Shown: positions 33,230-45,332 of the stretch, piece by piece | Layout: the number at the start of each line of letters is the position of its first letter | How positions within the stretch are numbered: position 1 is the stretch's first letter | DNA from: Apoderus coryli | Lineage: Eukaryota; Arthropoda; Insecta; Coleoptera; Attelabidae | Direction: 5' to 3' | Length of the DNA stretch: 64,000 nucleotides | NCBI GenBank assembly: GCA_911728435.2 | Contig: OU452206.1 | Span: forward strand, 15,530,297 to 15,594,296 | Notes under the pieces: generated by a model | What the model was told of the DNA's origin: nothing | The model's input: only the letters and a program-made list of their open reading frames with translations | The model's database searches: none | Translations under genes and position numbers: made by a program

Positions 33230-34810
33230 AGCTAAAATAAAGAATAAACAATGTCAATTGATGTCTTCATGCTGGAGAATCCTTCGTCAGAGTTGACTAC
33301 TGGATCTCCGGTACCGCCTGGCACCGTCTTCTAAATTTTAGTTGGGTTTGCATGTGCCTTTGCCATCAACCTCATGACATCCTTAGGGAGTCGAGTTTGG
33401 GGTCCCTTCGGCTCTGTGCATTTGACAGAAACCACGGTGCACCCACTGCCATCCTTCTTGCCTTGTTTTCCGTGGGCTCTAATCGTTTCAAGTACGATGG
33501 GCACCATCGTGTGCCTTAATCATTTAAAGCTTGACCTGCAAGGGCATCTTGCTTCTTCTGTAGGCCACACTTCGAAATGATGCCTTTGGCATTCGCGATG
33601 CTCTTCTCGATGTGTCAGGGATCTGTCCCAAGTTATGCCAAGGTACTTTGAAGTGTCCTGCCGTTGTATGTCAGTACCCTCGATGTTGACGAAGTCGTCG
33701 GGCCACAGTTTTCTTCTGATAAGTAGCGCGGTGCTCTTCTCGGCATTAATCTTTGTCTTGCACCTGGTGCACCAGTCGGTAAAGTTGTCCGCTGTTCGCT
33801 GAAGATATCTTGTAACCAATTCCGCACTGCGGTATCGTCTGCGTAGAGCGCCAAGGTGTTCTCGTCAGTGCTTGGGATGTCGCTGTCTGTAAAGATGGAG
33901 AAAACATGGGGAGATAGTACAAATCCCTGCGTCACGCCGGCGCCGGCCTCCAAGGTCCGTGGTTCCGAAATCTCCCTTCCTGTTCGGACGTAAATCTGCC
34001 TGTAGATAGGAGTTTGATGATCGCTGGTGGGTCTTCTAGTCTGTTCATATTATAGATGAGTTCTTTCTGCCAGATTCTGTCGAAGGCTCTGGCTACATCC
34101 AGAAACACGATTCCCGTGACTTGGCGCTCAGTCCTTGTGCTGCCTGCGCAACGAGTCTTAAACGTTGTAGCTCCGTTGTGGTTGGCTCAGAACCCAAACT
34201 GCTCGTCGGGGAATACCTCCAGTTTGTCCGAGAACTCACGATCCGCCAGAGGATAATTCGTTCTGTTATCTTGGACAGAACGTTCAGTAAACTGATGGGC
34301 CTGTAGTTCTGAGGGAACTTCAGGTCCTTGCCCTGCTTAGGTAGCATAGTACTATAGCCTCCTTCCACTTCGCAAGGAAGTGTTCCAGTCGTAGAATGCC
34401 GTTGGCAATGCCTTTCCTTGGCAACAGTTTTAGCGTTTTATTGCTAACTCCGTGGGGGCTTGGTGCTTTCTTATTCTTCAAATGATGGATTATGTTCCGT
34501 ATTTCTTATGTGGTTCTCCTTCCATGTCCCGCTGCTTTATCTCTCTGACAAACCTGTGGGCCTTGTCCTCTAGCTCTTCGTCGTCATCAGGATGTGTATT
34601 CTCCTTACACTCCCTTTAAAGACAGCCAATGCCTCAGCCTTTTCTCCTTCCATGTAGATGATCCTGTCTCTTTCTACCTGAGAATTCGTGGCCTGTAGGG
34701 CTTTCATGATTTTCCATGCGCTACCGTCTTTGGTGCGGTTTAATTCTTCTAGCTTCTTTTGTCATTGGTTCCCACGATGTTCCCGTAGTAGTAGCAGGAT
34801 TGGCCCAGAA
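33230..34810 (-). mobile_element. Jockey-like non-LTR retrotransposon, heavily frameshifted
   Basis: On the minus strand from 34810, a linker with ERDRIIYMEGEKAEAL leads to KNKKAPSPHGVSNKTLKLLP. Next come NYRPISLLNVLSKITERIIL (about 34300), GAGVTQGFVLSPHVFSIFTD (about 33950), the catalytic LALYADDTAV (about 33850), and TRCKTKINAEKSTALLI then KYLGITWDRSL (about 33780-33630). The order is that of a Jockey-type reverse transcriptase, but the frame changes several times. The higher GC content than in the surroundings suggests a different age or source. The endonuclease domain is missing. Confidence 0.85.
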
Positions 34811-35839
34811 TAATCGGTAGGTACATTTATACTAAAAAAGCACTTCCGACACATATTTCTTTGTCTAATCATATTGTTCCATATCTTCTAAGAGGGCCAC
34901 TTTATTCTCTCTGCGTCTGCCAAGAAAAAAGGTTGTCCAAGCAATTTATTGTCCATGTTTGGGTCCAAGAATTATTCTTTGGGTGCTAAATAGTCCATGG
35001 ATTACAAGATGTATGATTAGGCCGCCCTGGCCGAGGATCGTCTTTGAATTGTTTTCCCCCGTAAATTGATGGTATCGCTTCCATAATAATACCCGAATAA
35101 AAATATCCCCACCCACTAACTTCCATCCCCCAAATAAACTTTACGTTTCCCAAACATAACATAAATAGGTACATTATTTATAGGCTTAATGGTATGTTTT
35201 TCAAAATTCCATTATATACCTACTTACAATATGTTTCGCTGTCTTTGGCTTTTAAAAGTGCGTAACCATGTTTTCCGAAACAGCTGGAGATAGATTTAGT
35301 GTATTACCAAGTTCTTGCTATACCCTCATACAGCTTATCCATTTAATCGTCTCTCGTATTTGTACGTGTGAGACTCAATTATATTAAATGAATGAACACC
35401 CAACTTCAACTAAGTTTTAAGTTTTGTTTTTCATTTTCCTGATCATGTTTGGTTATCGACGACGTCGAAACGCCAACGAGAACCACTCTGGAAACCTCAC
35501 TAAATCGTTCAATCGGTTCTAGCGACGGGCGTTGTGTACAATAGGCAGGGACATATTATTCTTAGTAAACTGATTATTATTAATGGGTTGGATAATGTTT
35601 TGGGTCTATACGCCTCTAATAAGGGTGGTTTTCATCGACCATAAGGAAGTACGTCTCTGGCAACTGCAAGCCGTTACTGACGCCCTCGTCCTCTCTAAAC
35701 CCGTGGACGTCGACTATCACTATCTAATCCCAATTTAGATTGATCCGAATGAAGAACAATTTGTCAGAGGCAAAAGCTCGCACCTGCCTTATTGTAGCCG
35801 AAATAAAGACTACTTTATTTCGGCACTCTTAGAGGTGTT
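34811..35839. other. Intergenic, nothing recognised
   Basis: Mixed composition. A 62-codon minus frame at 35174-34986 has no support. Confidence 0.4.
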
Positions 35840-36380
35840 CAAGATAGTAAATTTGCGGTGTTAAGTCTGTTAAAACAGAATAGTAAATTTACGTAAAATA
35901 TAACTGTAATTTTTATTCAATCATTCATTCACGTAATTTTCCACCTTGACTGTACAACTACATTATTAGTAAAAATACAATATTAAGGTAACATTACAAA
36001 TTAAAGTTACACATAATTTGGTGTACAATTACACAATATCGTAAAATTACATGTCATGTAAAAATACAGTAATAAACTTAATATTACAACATAAAAGTAC
36101 GCTTAGTTACGTGTACTTTTACACAATCGCTGTCTAAATAATACCAATATTTTAACGTATTTTTGCGGTAAGGCCCGGAAATTTACAATGCTCGTAAAAC
36201 AATAGTGGAATTTACTTAAAATTTATAGTGTTCTTACGTAAAAAATGGGCGAAAAATACCATTTTTGTAAAGTAAGAACGTAATTATACGTAATTTTTTT
36301 TGTATTTTCATGAATATTTATGTGAATTTACTGAAACTTTACCTGAATATTTCATTATACTTACCGTATTTGTACAACAT
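35840..36380. repeat. Tract dense in GTAA/TTAC words
   Basis: Over about 540 bp, GTAA or TTAC occurs roughly every 10-20 bases, often as palindromes such as TTACGTAA or GTAAAATTAC (for example 35890-35905, 36049-36060, 36233-36240). No fixed period is evident by eye. It may be a degraded minisatellite. Confidence 0.5.
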
Positions 36381-36520
36381 TTTTATGTGATCTATGTACC
36401 CAGATAGTTTCTGTAGACCTGATAAATACTCCATACTGAAATGAAGTCTGACTTTTGTGTGTGAAAAGAAAGTCAACACCACGAAATAAATTTAATAATC
36501 GCTCTATGCGTCAATAGTAA

Positions 36521-36563
36521 AACCAGACATGTTTCAAGGCTCCAAGCCTCATCATCAGTAGTT
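36521..36563 (-). ncRNA. Hammerhead-like RNA motif (best of five)
   Basis: Minus strand: stem I AACUA/UGGUU (five pairs, one wobble). Then CUGAUGA, UG, a perfect stem II AGGCU/AGCCU with loop UGG, U, and GAAA. A minimal stem III (AC/GU around AU) and cleavage triplet GUC follow. All invariant core letters of a type I hammerhead ribozyme are present, and the tiny stem III resembles known minimal forms. The extra U after CUGAUGA is atypical and shared with the other copies here. Confidence 0.5.
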
Positions 36564-36900
36564 ATTACATCAATTATTATATAACAAAGAGGAATATGTT
36601 AAAGTCTAGAAACAAGAAAGCACTGTTATATCAAACGATATACTTAGTAGTATAACTCACCATTTCATGTAAAAAAATGCATTAACATATTAAAGTTTAA
36701 AATTACATAATTAAAGTTAAAAACTTATTATTTTATTGTATTTTTTTTATAAACTATTTCATATTGAAAATTTAGAAACATCACCAATGAATCAAACGGC
36801 TGCCAATTCGGTAAATTAAAATGGCGAACATCTATACCAAAGGGCATTCTGTACTTCTGGTGGAAAAATTGAGTGGAAAATCTAGAAGTTTGTATGTATG

Positions 36901-37039
36901 TAAACTAGAAAAAGTAAAGAAAAATGAAAAACAACTTTTTAAGTTTTATATAAAAATCACTGCAGCCTAAAAAATATTTCTCCTTTTAGGTTACAGTGAT
37001 TTTCACAACTTAAAAATTTTTCTTTACTTTCCCAGTTTA
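36901..37039. repeat. 139-bp hairpin
   Basis: TAAACTAGAAAAAGTAAAGAA on the left pairs with TTCTTTACTTTCCCAGTTTA on the right. The inner arms AAAATCACTG/CAGTGATTTT and CCTAAAA/TTTTAGG extend the stem to a short loop near 36970-36990. Confidence 0.8.
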
Positions 37040-37149
37040 TATTTGGTTTAAAGAGTGGCGAAAAACTCAATAAATGCATGTTAATTCTTTACCCTATATG
37101 TTGAATATAAACACAGAATTACTAGTTTTCGCGATTTTTAATATTTAAC

Positions 37150-37830
37150 GAAAATATAAACGCTATAAACATGCTAAACTAAAAATTAAAATTTCTTGCC
37201 ATATTTTCCTAATAATAGGTACCTACCTATTATACTATACTTAACAAACAAACTCGTAAATTCAGTCTTAGAAGTTTCTTACATTAGGCTGGAAAACTAT
37301 CAAATGCGAATTTTAACAAATGTACTAGAAATGTTATACAAAAAAATTAAATTAAAAATTAAGGAAGAAATGATTTACGTAATTTTTTAACTTTCCCAAG
37401 TTTTAGGCAATTATAATTTTTAATTTGTTGATTTTGAGCTGCTATATTTTCCTAATGTTATGTATCTACTATATTATACTTTACAAACAAAAACGTAAAT
37501 ATTCAGTCTTAGAAGTTTCTTACATTAGGCACGAAAACATATACCATGCGAATTTTAACAAATGTACTAGAAATGTTATACAAAAAAAAATTAAATTTAA
37601 AATTAAAGAAGAAATTATTTAACATAATATTTTAACACTTTCCAGATTTAGGTTAGAATTTAAAATTTGTTGATTTAGAGCTGCCATATTTGGCTAATAA
37701 TAGGTACCTACTATACTATACTTAACAAACAAAAACGTAAATTCAGTCTTAGAAGTTTCTTAAATTACAAAAAAAAATCAATTAAAAATTAAGGAACAAA
37801 TGCCTATAAACATGCATTGCATAGGTTTTA
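37150..37830. repeat. Tandem repeat, period about 242 bp, 2.7 copies
   Basis: The word ATATTTT(CC/GG)CTAAT begins at 37201, 37444 and 37686. Within each unit, TACTATACTTAACAAACAAA, TTCAGTCTTAGAAGTTTCTTA, AATGCGAATTTTAACAAATG and AATTAAAAATTAAGGAA occur in order. The third copy has an internal deletion. Short open frames here are a product of the repeat. Confidence 0.9.
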
Positions 37831-39009
37831 TAAACACTAACCTGCTAAGTGCAGTTTGGCCGGGCGCAAATAAAAATTTGGTGTATTTCTATGTAGATAT
37901 TGATGGTACCTAAACATATTTTTAACAGTATTAAAATATTTTGTTAACTTTGTTGTTGTTTGTTTGATAACGCTGAATTGTAAAGGGTAAATGGCTGCTG
38001 TATACTCGCATGTCTTCTGCGCTTGCGCTGTAAGGATGTTTTTACGAAAGTGTCGTAAAATTACTAGGAGCCACGGAATAGTACTAAAAGTAATGTGTAG
38101 ATTTGCAGGGAAAATCGAACATTTTCGATACGATTTGATCCCACACAAATTATATCCTGAAAACACATTTCGGTAATGCGTGTTTACGATATTACTAAGG
38201 AAAAATACGTGATCTGGGTAAATTATCGGCAATATTCGCGAATTTTTAAGATTAACCCAATATTACATAAAAAACATGTATGTTTACTACAAACCTTACG
38301 TATTTCTCACCCAATTTTTAACAGTGTAGTGCCAGATTGTCCTTTGGTAAGTTCTGCGAAGAGCACAGACCGTTATGGTTCGGCTTCGATGAACCACATT
38401 GGCCAGATAACCGTCCTCCGTTTCGTTGGTAAAACCCAGGATAAATAAGAGTTTTAAATATAAAAACAGCTTTAATTATATAATATATTTCTGCTCTTCG
38501 TATTGGTCATAAAGAAATACACTTGAAGTGTTTCATGTATGTTGTAAGACATAAAGTAGCTAAACGGACACACGGTACATTTGTGAATAAATCAGCAGGT
38601 CTTTCGTTCTGTTGGTAGGTATATATAGATCATGTTTTTTCCTGCTGTACATAAGTGTGTGCCACCCACCAGGTTGAAACCTTGATTGCCGATACTGGTC
38701 GTTCCCGAGGGCGAAAAATAATTTTCGTAATAATCGCCAAGAGCCATGTCGGATATTTTCGCGGAAATTTAGCTTTAATTAAGTTTGGTAATTTGATGTT
38801 GGTTGTGTTATTAAAGTTTTTTTGAATACAAAGTCTTGTTCAGAATTTTAATTATTAGGTAATCATTAATATGCTGGTTTTCGTGTTATCTTAACTCCAA
38901 TGGTGTTTTGTCTCGTTTTCACGCTGTTAAATCACTCAGTTTGTGAAGGGAAACGTTTTATACATGGTGTTTCAAAAGAAAGTTTGTATTTGGTGTATCT
39001 GTTATGATG
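37831..39009. other. Intergenic, nothing recognised
   Basis: Frames on opposite strands overlap between 37837 and 38448. None has a recognisable motif or splice context. Confidence 0.4.
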
Positions 39010-39205
39010 TCTACGAGCATGTCAAGGAGTTTTAATGTTAGTTACCGATCCAGTTTGCTCGAATTCCAAATTGTCCTTTGAGAGTCGATTTTGCACGCCA
39101 AATAATAATTCACGTAAAGCAGAAAATACTCTTTTCCTCGATCGGCTATTTTCATAATAGTCTTGGATAATTTTAACACGTTGTTTCGTCGTATAATTCT
39201 TCTAT
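39010..39205 (-). pseudogene. N-terminal Tc1/mariner-type transposase fragment
   Basis: Minus-strand translation gives NYTTKQRVKIIQDYYENSRS, then RVFSALRELLFGVQNRLS and EFEQTGSVTNIKTP. This is the first helix-turn-helix of an insect IS630/Tc1/mariner transposase (compare MEYYTKEQRVFVIKIFFENG at 7048). It stops after about 60 residues and abuts the 3' end of the retrotransposon at 39220. Confidence 0.75.
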
Positions 39206-39219
39206 GACTATTTTTCTTA

Positions 39220-40762
39220 GAATATAAAGACGGAGGGAAGGAATTTACTCACACTATCAAAAAACATATCAAAACAGTGACTTAATTCATTAAATTTAAC
39301 AGTCATTACATAAAGTGGGGATCTCAAGAGAACATTAGTCCTAGCACGCTCACTCACAGAATATTATATACAAAAAAACATTAAAAATGACAAAACACGA
39401 CGAAGTTCAAGACTTTGCATTGAAAATCGAGCTAAAAGAAGTCCCTGATCGTATCCTCGAGTTGGATAAGCGCCATGCTGCTTCCAGACCAAATATTTCA
39501 AAAATCTACGTTGTATTTTTTCTAATGACTGCTTATGATATGAATAAAATGGGGACCAAATGATCGATCCATACTCTAATTTAGAGCGAACATAGGCAAA
39601 ATAAAGGGCAATAAGAGCATCGACACTCACAGATCCCTTACAACTTCGCACTAAGAAGCCATACATACGACTTGCTTCCTGAATTCTGGTTTTAATGTGC
39701 TCATTAAATGTGAGTATCGAATCGAATATCACTGCGAGGTCAGTAACCAAGTCTGATCGGGACAAACAAATGCCGGTCAGTGTATATAAATTAACAATGA
39801 ATTTCTTCTTCCGAGAGTAAGTGACGCATTTACACTTTGCTATATTTAGTTTGTTTATGTCACACCAGTCGCACAAGTTATTAAGATCGTTCTGCAACGC
39901 CGAGCAATCCAACCTAGTTGTAATAGGTTTAAAAATTTTAAGATCATCAGCAAACAAAAGCTTTCCTGCCTGAATAGTTTCGACTAGGTCATTGATGAAT
40001 AAAAGAAAAAGCAGGGAACCCAAATTGGAGCCCTGCGGAACCCCTGATGTCATTGTATAGTCATTGGATGTATGTCCGCTATAATAAACAAATTGACTGC
40101 GGCCACTCAAGTAAGACACTATTAGTCTAAGCAAGGCATTCGAGAACCCAAATTGATTTAACTTGTTAACCAACACACCGTGATCCATTCTGTCAAACGC
40201 CTTCGAAAAATCCATGTATGCCACATCCATTTGATCACCACAATCCAAGGTTTCCGATATCTCTTGTGTAATGTGTGTAAGATTGGTAATTGTAGATCTA
40301 TGATTCATAAATCCATGTTGAAACACAGAGATATCGTTACACAGATTATTGTAAATACGCGCATATAAAATTGTTTCAAATATCTTTGAGAAATTCGACA
40401 GAATAGACACGGGGCGATAATTGGTTATCTCACACTTATCTCCTGATTTCAAAACAGGAACAACCCTCGCCCGCTTCCATACATCAGGGTATTTTTGTGT
40501 CTTCAAAATTAAGTTAAAAGTGAGTTCCAAAGGTTCCACAAAAACTCCAATACAATCCCTGACAAGAAAAGAAGGTACCAGATCGGGACCTGCCGTCATC
40601 TTATTCTTTATCTTTCGGCGAGCAGCCATTATATCATCCGATGTGATAGCATTAACATGCGTGGTAGTGTTTACTATAGAGTATATACGTATATTGTCAT
40701 ACGACCGCGATGGTGTTTCAATATGGTCGCGGACAGTTTTCCGGTCGCCAATGGCGTAACAA
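39220..40762 (-). mobile_element. Non-LTR reverse transcriptase, longest open frame in the window's retroelements
   Basis: A minus-strand frame of 421 codons (40629-39364) extends without stops upstream to about 40750 and, after one frameshift near 39360, downstream to a stop near 39222. In order it has MTAGPDLVPSFLVRD, VWKRARVVPVLKSGDK, NYRPVSILSNFSKIFE, FQHGFMNHRST, VAYMDFSKAFDRMDHGVLV, SGVPQGSNLGSLLFLLFIND, the catalytic LLFADDLKIF (FADD instead of YADD, an accepted variant) and KLNIAKCKCVTYSR. The C-terminus includes LEKIQRRFLKYL. The endonuclease region is absent. It is Jockey/CR1-like and 5'-truncated near 40762, but its RT core is almost undamaged. Confidence 0.9.
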
Positions 40763-41873
40763 TTTTTAAACGTATTACATCGAATAAACAGCTAAATAAT
40801 ATAAACACATTTGAATATCAGTTTATTTAACAGATTGTTATTTTAAATAACAAAACATTAAATTTTACATAAAATGATACAATTTCCTAAGTAGAATATT
40901 CCTAAATATTGGTTTGTTGTTATTTTATTGTTTTTCGTCGTTTTCGTTTGAGATCGAAATCAAAAATCTCACATTGCTGTTGACAAATATCAATAATAAG
41001 AGCCTTTATTCTAATTGGGTGCGTTTCAGTTCAGCCATAGCTTAAATACAGTGGCGATTCAAAAATATTTTAGATTCTAATATGGAAAAATCACCCAAAT
41101 ACAGCCACATCAAATGTACTGTAACGAATATAAAATGTCCCCAATGCCATGACTATTTTTGTTTGTTTCTAGGTTAGAAATCTCACATTGCTGTTGACAA
41201 ATACAGTGGCGTTTCAAAAATATTTTAGATTGTAATATGGAAACTCAATTTGAATGACCCATATACAGCCACATCAAATGTATTTTTGACGGAGTACCAA
41301 GTACTTCCGCTGTACTTCTCCAAATACTTTTACCCTAATTCCGCACAGCTCTGATATAATAGAGCTAAACGTAAAATTTCTTGAAAACCAAAAGTACTTG
41401 TATAAATATCGCAGAGACTTTTTAATTATTCGATGCGGTGTTCTTCTTGATCAACAGACAATCAACATTGCTTTGATGGGATTTTAATACCATTTTAAAA
41501 GATTTTGTTACCCTCAGAGTGAAATGTCGAGTGCGTGCTATGCGGAACGGCACGATATTACGGTTATGTCACGTAAATTGTGTTATTATTAGATGTCGAT
41601 ATTCGCCTTGTTGTGTGTGTAAACATTAAATTTAATTTCGATGGCTACGTACGGAATTGAGCAACTAATAAAAGAGGGTTTTTATTTGATCTTTTTTAAT
41701 TGCTAATAAAATCACGTATAAGTTCTAATGCTTAACGTAAAATATTGTTTAATTTTGTTTGGCAACATGCTTGAAATTCATACTTTGGATTTCTTATACG
41801 GTTCTTAATATTGAGTAATAATAGAAGTACTTAAAATTTTTTTTATATTATCAAACAATTCAAATTACTTATA
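40763..41873. other. Intergenic with a short direct duplication
   Basis: No gene seen. AATCTCACATTGCTGTTGAC occurs at about 40965 and 41180. ACAGTGGCG, TTCAAAAATATTTTAGATT and ACAGCCACATCAAATGTA recur at 41049-41120 and 41203-41280. The two copies differ by an internal indel of about 61 bp. Confidence 0.6.
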
Positions 41874-42690
41874 CAGGGTGAGTCACGAGGAACTGTATAT
41901 ACTTCTACCATAAGTAGAGGCACGTTAGGGGATTATCAAATGACCATTAAAAAATGTCTCCTTATATACAGGGTGAATTATGGATCTTCACCAAAACAAT
42001 GTTTCGTCATATCTTTTCAATGATTAAGTCGATTTATCTCATTTTTCTATAAAAGTGTGTATTGCTGTCTAACAACTAACTGACATATTCAGAATTGAAA
42101 AAATCCAGGTCCGTCTTCGAGGAAATTTGTGGGACTGCTACATATTCAACACTTCACCCTGTATATGATTTTTGAAAAATCTGATATAATTTTTTCAGAG
42201 GGCATAAATAGACAGTTAGACCTGGGTATTTGAATTTTTTGTTACACTCACCTCACATTTCCAATTAAAGATTCATTTTAGAGCCAAATTGAAAATTGGC
42301 AATAATGAAGTATCTTACTGTACAATAATGTTTAGTTATTAAAAAGAAATCTTCAAAATAGACAGAAACGACACACACTGTACTCCAGTATGGTAAATAC
42401 CATCATTTGAATTCATTTACAGGGCCGGATTTAAAAATGTGGCATATCTGATTCATCCCAATAATTCACCCTGTATGTAACTTTTTCCACCCGTAATAGA
42501 CAGAAAACAGATAAAAAATGTTTGTAATAACCTAGTTTTCTTATTTGTTTGAGGAAAACTAATGTGTCTAATTATTTTAATCGGAATGAAATGAACAAGC
42601 CAGGGAAATGTTTATTCATAAATTAAGAAATAAAATAAAAAACAATAACCAAACAATAAAACAGTTTTAACAATGTGGAACAAAGTAAAA

Positions 42691-42694
<4 letters not shown>
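41874..42694 (+). mobile_element. Left arm only of the 43.5-45.3 kb palindromic family
   Basis: It starts TA-CAGGGTGAGTCACGAGGAAC and is collinear with 43500-44325 at high similarity. The internal motifs TACAGGGTGAATTATGG (about 41970), CTTCACCCTGTATA (about 42153) and AATTCACCCTGTATG (about 42465) are in the same places. It stops at the sequence GTAAAAAACAAT, where an AT microsatellite takes over. The mirrored arm is missing. Confidence 0.9.

Positions 42695-42725
<31 letters not shown>
42695..42725. repeat. (AT)n microsatellite
   Basis: About 31 bp of uninterrupted AT dinucleotide directly at the broken end of the arm above. Confidence 0.97.
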
Positions 42726-42730
<5 letters not shown>

Positions 42731-43498
42731 GAGCCAAAAATTGTTTTTCCTCTATAAATAAATATTATTATCATTTCTGGATCTGGCATCTGATTTTGGG
42801 TTATCTGCCGTTAATATTTGACGGTATTATTAGGCAGTTACATTAAAATGCAGATGTTTTGTGTATTTTAAAATTAAAAACCATGTCAATAACAAATTTA
42901 AAAGTGTCTTTTCCAAAAAGAAAAACAACAAGGTTTGCCTTGCATTTTTGTTCATTACAAACAGATGCAATTTCGATGTACAGGGTTTTTAATTTGATCT
43001 TCCACTAAATTTTGCATATTTTTATCGAATTCCTACTCGTGATGATATTCTGGTTCTTGCTGATGTTTTTTTAACCATTGGTTAAGTGGAGTTGACAAGG
43101 GTTTCTCGGCTAACTTTTTGCCAAGCCAAATGAATGGAATGTCTAAAAGGTCTACAGAAAATATTTTATTTTTGTCAATTGCGTCCAACATTTTCATAAG
43201 AAGAATTTTCCTGTAATGAATTTAACACAATACCAAAATTACAGGGCGTTCAAAAAACTTCATTACAGTACATTTTTCAATAACGCTCTCGATTTTTGAT
43301 ATTTTTTCTAAAAATAAAACTATTAAGTGTCGTCATTTGAAATGCCAAACATATGCAATTTAAATGGCTACAAAAATCTAGGTGTTCCATTTAAAAAAAC
43401 ATAAGTTCGGTTCATATTTTGAAACTGAGACCAAACAAAAAAATCAAAGATACGCCTATGCACTCGACATAAAAACATCTATCAAACACCGTTTATAT
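42726..43498. other. Intergenic
   Basis: No gene recognised. TACAGGGCGTTCAAAAAACT near 43242 looks like another stray element end of the CAGGGYG type. Confidence 0.45.
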
Positions 43499-43499
43499 A

Positions 43500-45332
43500 C
43501 AGGGTGAGTCACGAGGAACGGTACATACTTCTACCACAAGTAGAGGCACGTTAGGTGATTATCAAATGACCATTGAAAAATGTCTCCTGGTTTTGATTAT
43601 TAATATACAGGGTGAGTTATGGATCTTCAACAAAACAATGTTTCGTCATATCTTTTCAATCATTAAGTCGATTTATCTAATTTTTTTATAAAAGTGTGTA
43701 TTGGTGTCTGGCAACTAACTGACATAGTCAGAATTGAAAAAATCCAGTTCCGTCTTCGAGAACATTTGTGGGACTGCTTCATATTCAACACTTCACCCTG
43801 TATATGATTTTTCAAAAATCTGATATAATTTTTTCAGAGGGCATAAATAGACAGTTAGACCTGGGTATTTGAATTTTTTGTTACACTCACATTTCCAATT
43901 AAAGATTCATTTTAGAGCCAAATTGAAAATTGGCAATAATGAAGTATCTTACTGTACAATAATGTTTAATTATTAAAAAGAATTCTTCAAAATAAACAGA
44001 AACGACACACACTGTACTCCAGTATTGTAAATACCATCATTTGAAATCATTTACAGAGCCGGGTTTAAAAATCTGGCATATCTGGTTCATCCCAATAATT
44101 CACCCTGTATGTAACTTTTTCCACCCGTAATAGAGAGAAAACAGATAAAAAATGTTTGTAATAACCTAGTTTTCTTATTTGGTTGAGGAAAACTCATGTG
44201 TCTAATTATTTTAATCGGAATGAAATGAACAGGGGAATGTTTATTCATAAATTAAGAAATACAATAAAAAACAATAACCAAACAATAAAACAGTTTTAAC
44301 AATGTGAAAAAAAGTAAAAAACAATTTAATAAACAGCACGATTATAAAACACAACAGCTCATTAGAATTATTCACTGTTGCAATATTATCAGAAATGACC
44401 CACTGACAATCAGAAAGTCCATTACACATTTAAACATTCGTCAAGAAAAGTGTATTGAGGCAGATGGATTTCATTTTGAACATCTTTTATAATCGTAATG
44501 TTTATTAAATTGTTTTTTACTTTGTTATATATTGTTAAAACTGTTTTATTGTTTGGTTATTGTTTTTCATTGTATTTCTTAATTTATGAATAAACATATC
44601 CCTGGCTTGTTCATTTCATTCCGATTAAAATAACTAGACACATGAGTTTTCCTCAAACAAATAAGAAAACTAGGTTATTACAAACATTTTTTATCTGTTT
44701 TCTGTCTATTACGGGTGGAAAAAGTTACATATAGGGTGAATTATTGGGATGAACCAGATATGCCAGATTTTTAAATCCGGCCATGTAAATGAATTCAAAT
44801 GATGGTATTTACCATACTGGAGCACAGTGTGTGTCGTTTCTGTTTATTTTGAGGATTTCTTTTTAATAACTAAACATTATTATACTGTAAGATATTTAAT
44901 TATTGCCAATTTTCAATTTGACTCTAAAATGAATCTTTAATTGGAAATATGAGGTGAGTGTAACAAAAAATTCAAATAGCCAGCTCTAACTGTCTATTTA
45001 TGCCCTCTGAAAAAATTATATCAGATTTTTGAAAAATCATATAAAGGGTGAAGTGTTGAATATGAACCAGTCCCACAAATTTTCTCGAAGAAGGACCTGG
45101 ATTTTTTCAATTCTGAAGATGTCAGTTAGTTGCCAGACCCCAAAACACACTTTAATAAAAAAATGAGATAAATCGGCTTAACCATTGTAAAGATATGACG
45201 AAAAATTGTTTTGGTGAAGATCCATAATTCACCCTGTATATTAATAATCAAAACAAGGATGGTCATTTGATAATCCCCTAACGTGCCTCTACTTATGGTA
45301 GAAGTATGTACAGTTCCTCGTGACTCACCCTG
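43500..45332. mobile_element. 1.83-kb TA-flanked element with about 860-bp inverted arms
   Basis: CAGGGTGAGTCACGAGGAAC at 43500 (TA before) mirrors the right end, which closes with GTGACTCACCCTG at 45332 (TA after). Arms 43500-44330 and 44480-45332 match along their length, including three internal motifs of the CAGGGTG/CACCCTG type per arm. The unmatched core of about 150 bp still encodes the last residues of a transposase. A third copy of the arm lies at 41874-42694. Confidence 0.95.
44304..44492 (+). pseudogene. Transposase C-terminus retained in palindrome core
   Basis: The frame ends IRKSITHLNIRQEKCIEADG, then FHFEHLL and a stop. This is the C-terminal signature of IS630/Tc1/mariner transposases of this kind; the intact one at 59369-60442 ends CMESNGSHFQHLLM. 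Everything upstream of the last ~35 residues, including all three catalytic acids, is deleted. Confidence 0.75.

Noticed and set aside
40180..40759. Plus-strand frames across 40.2-40.8 kb
   Set aside because: They are shadows of the minus-strand reverse transcriptase, which carries all expected motifs.
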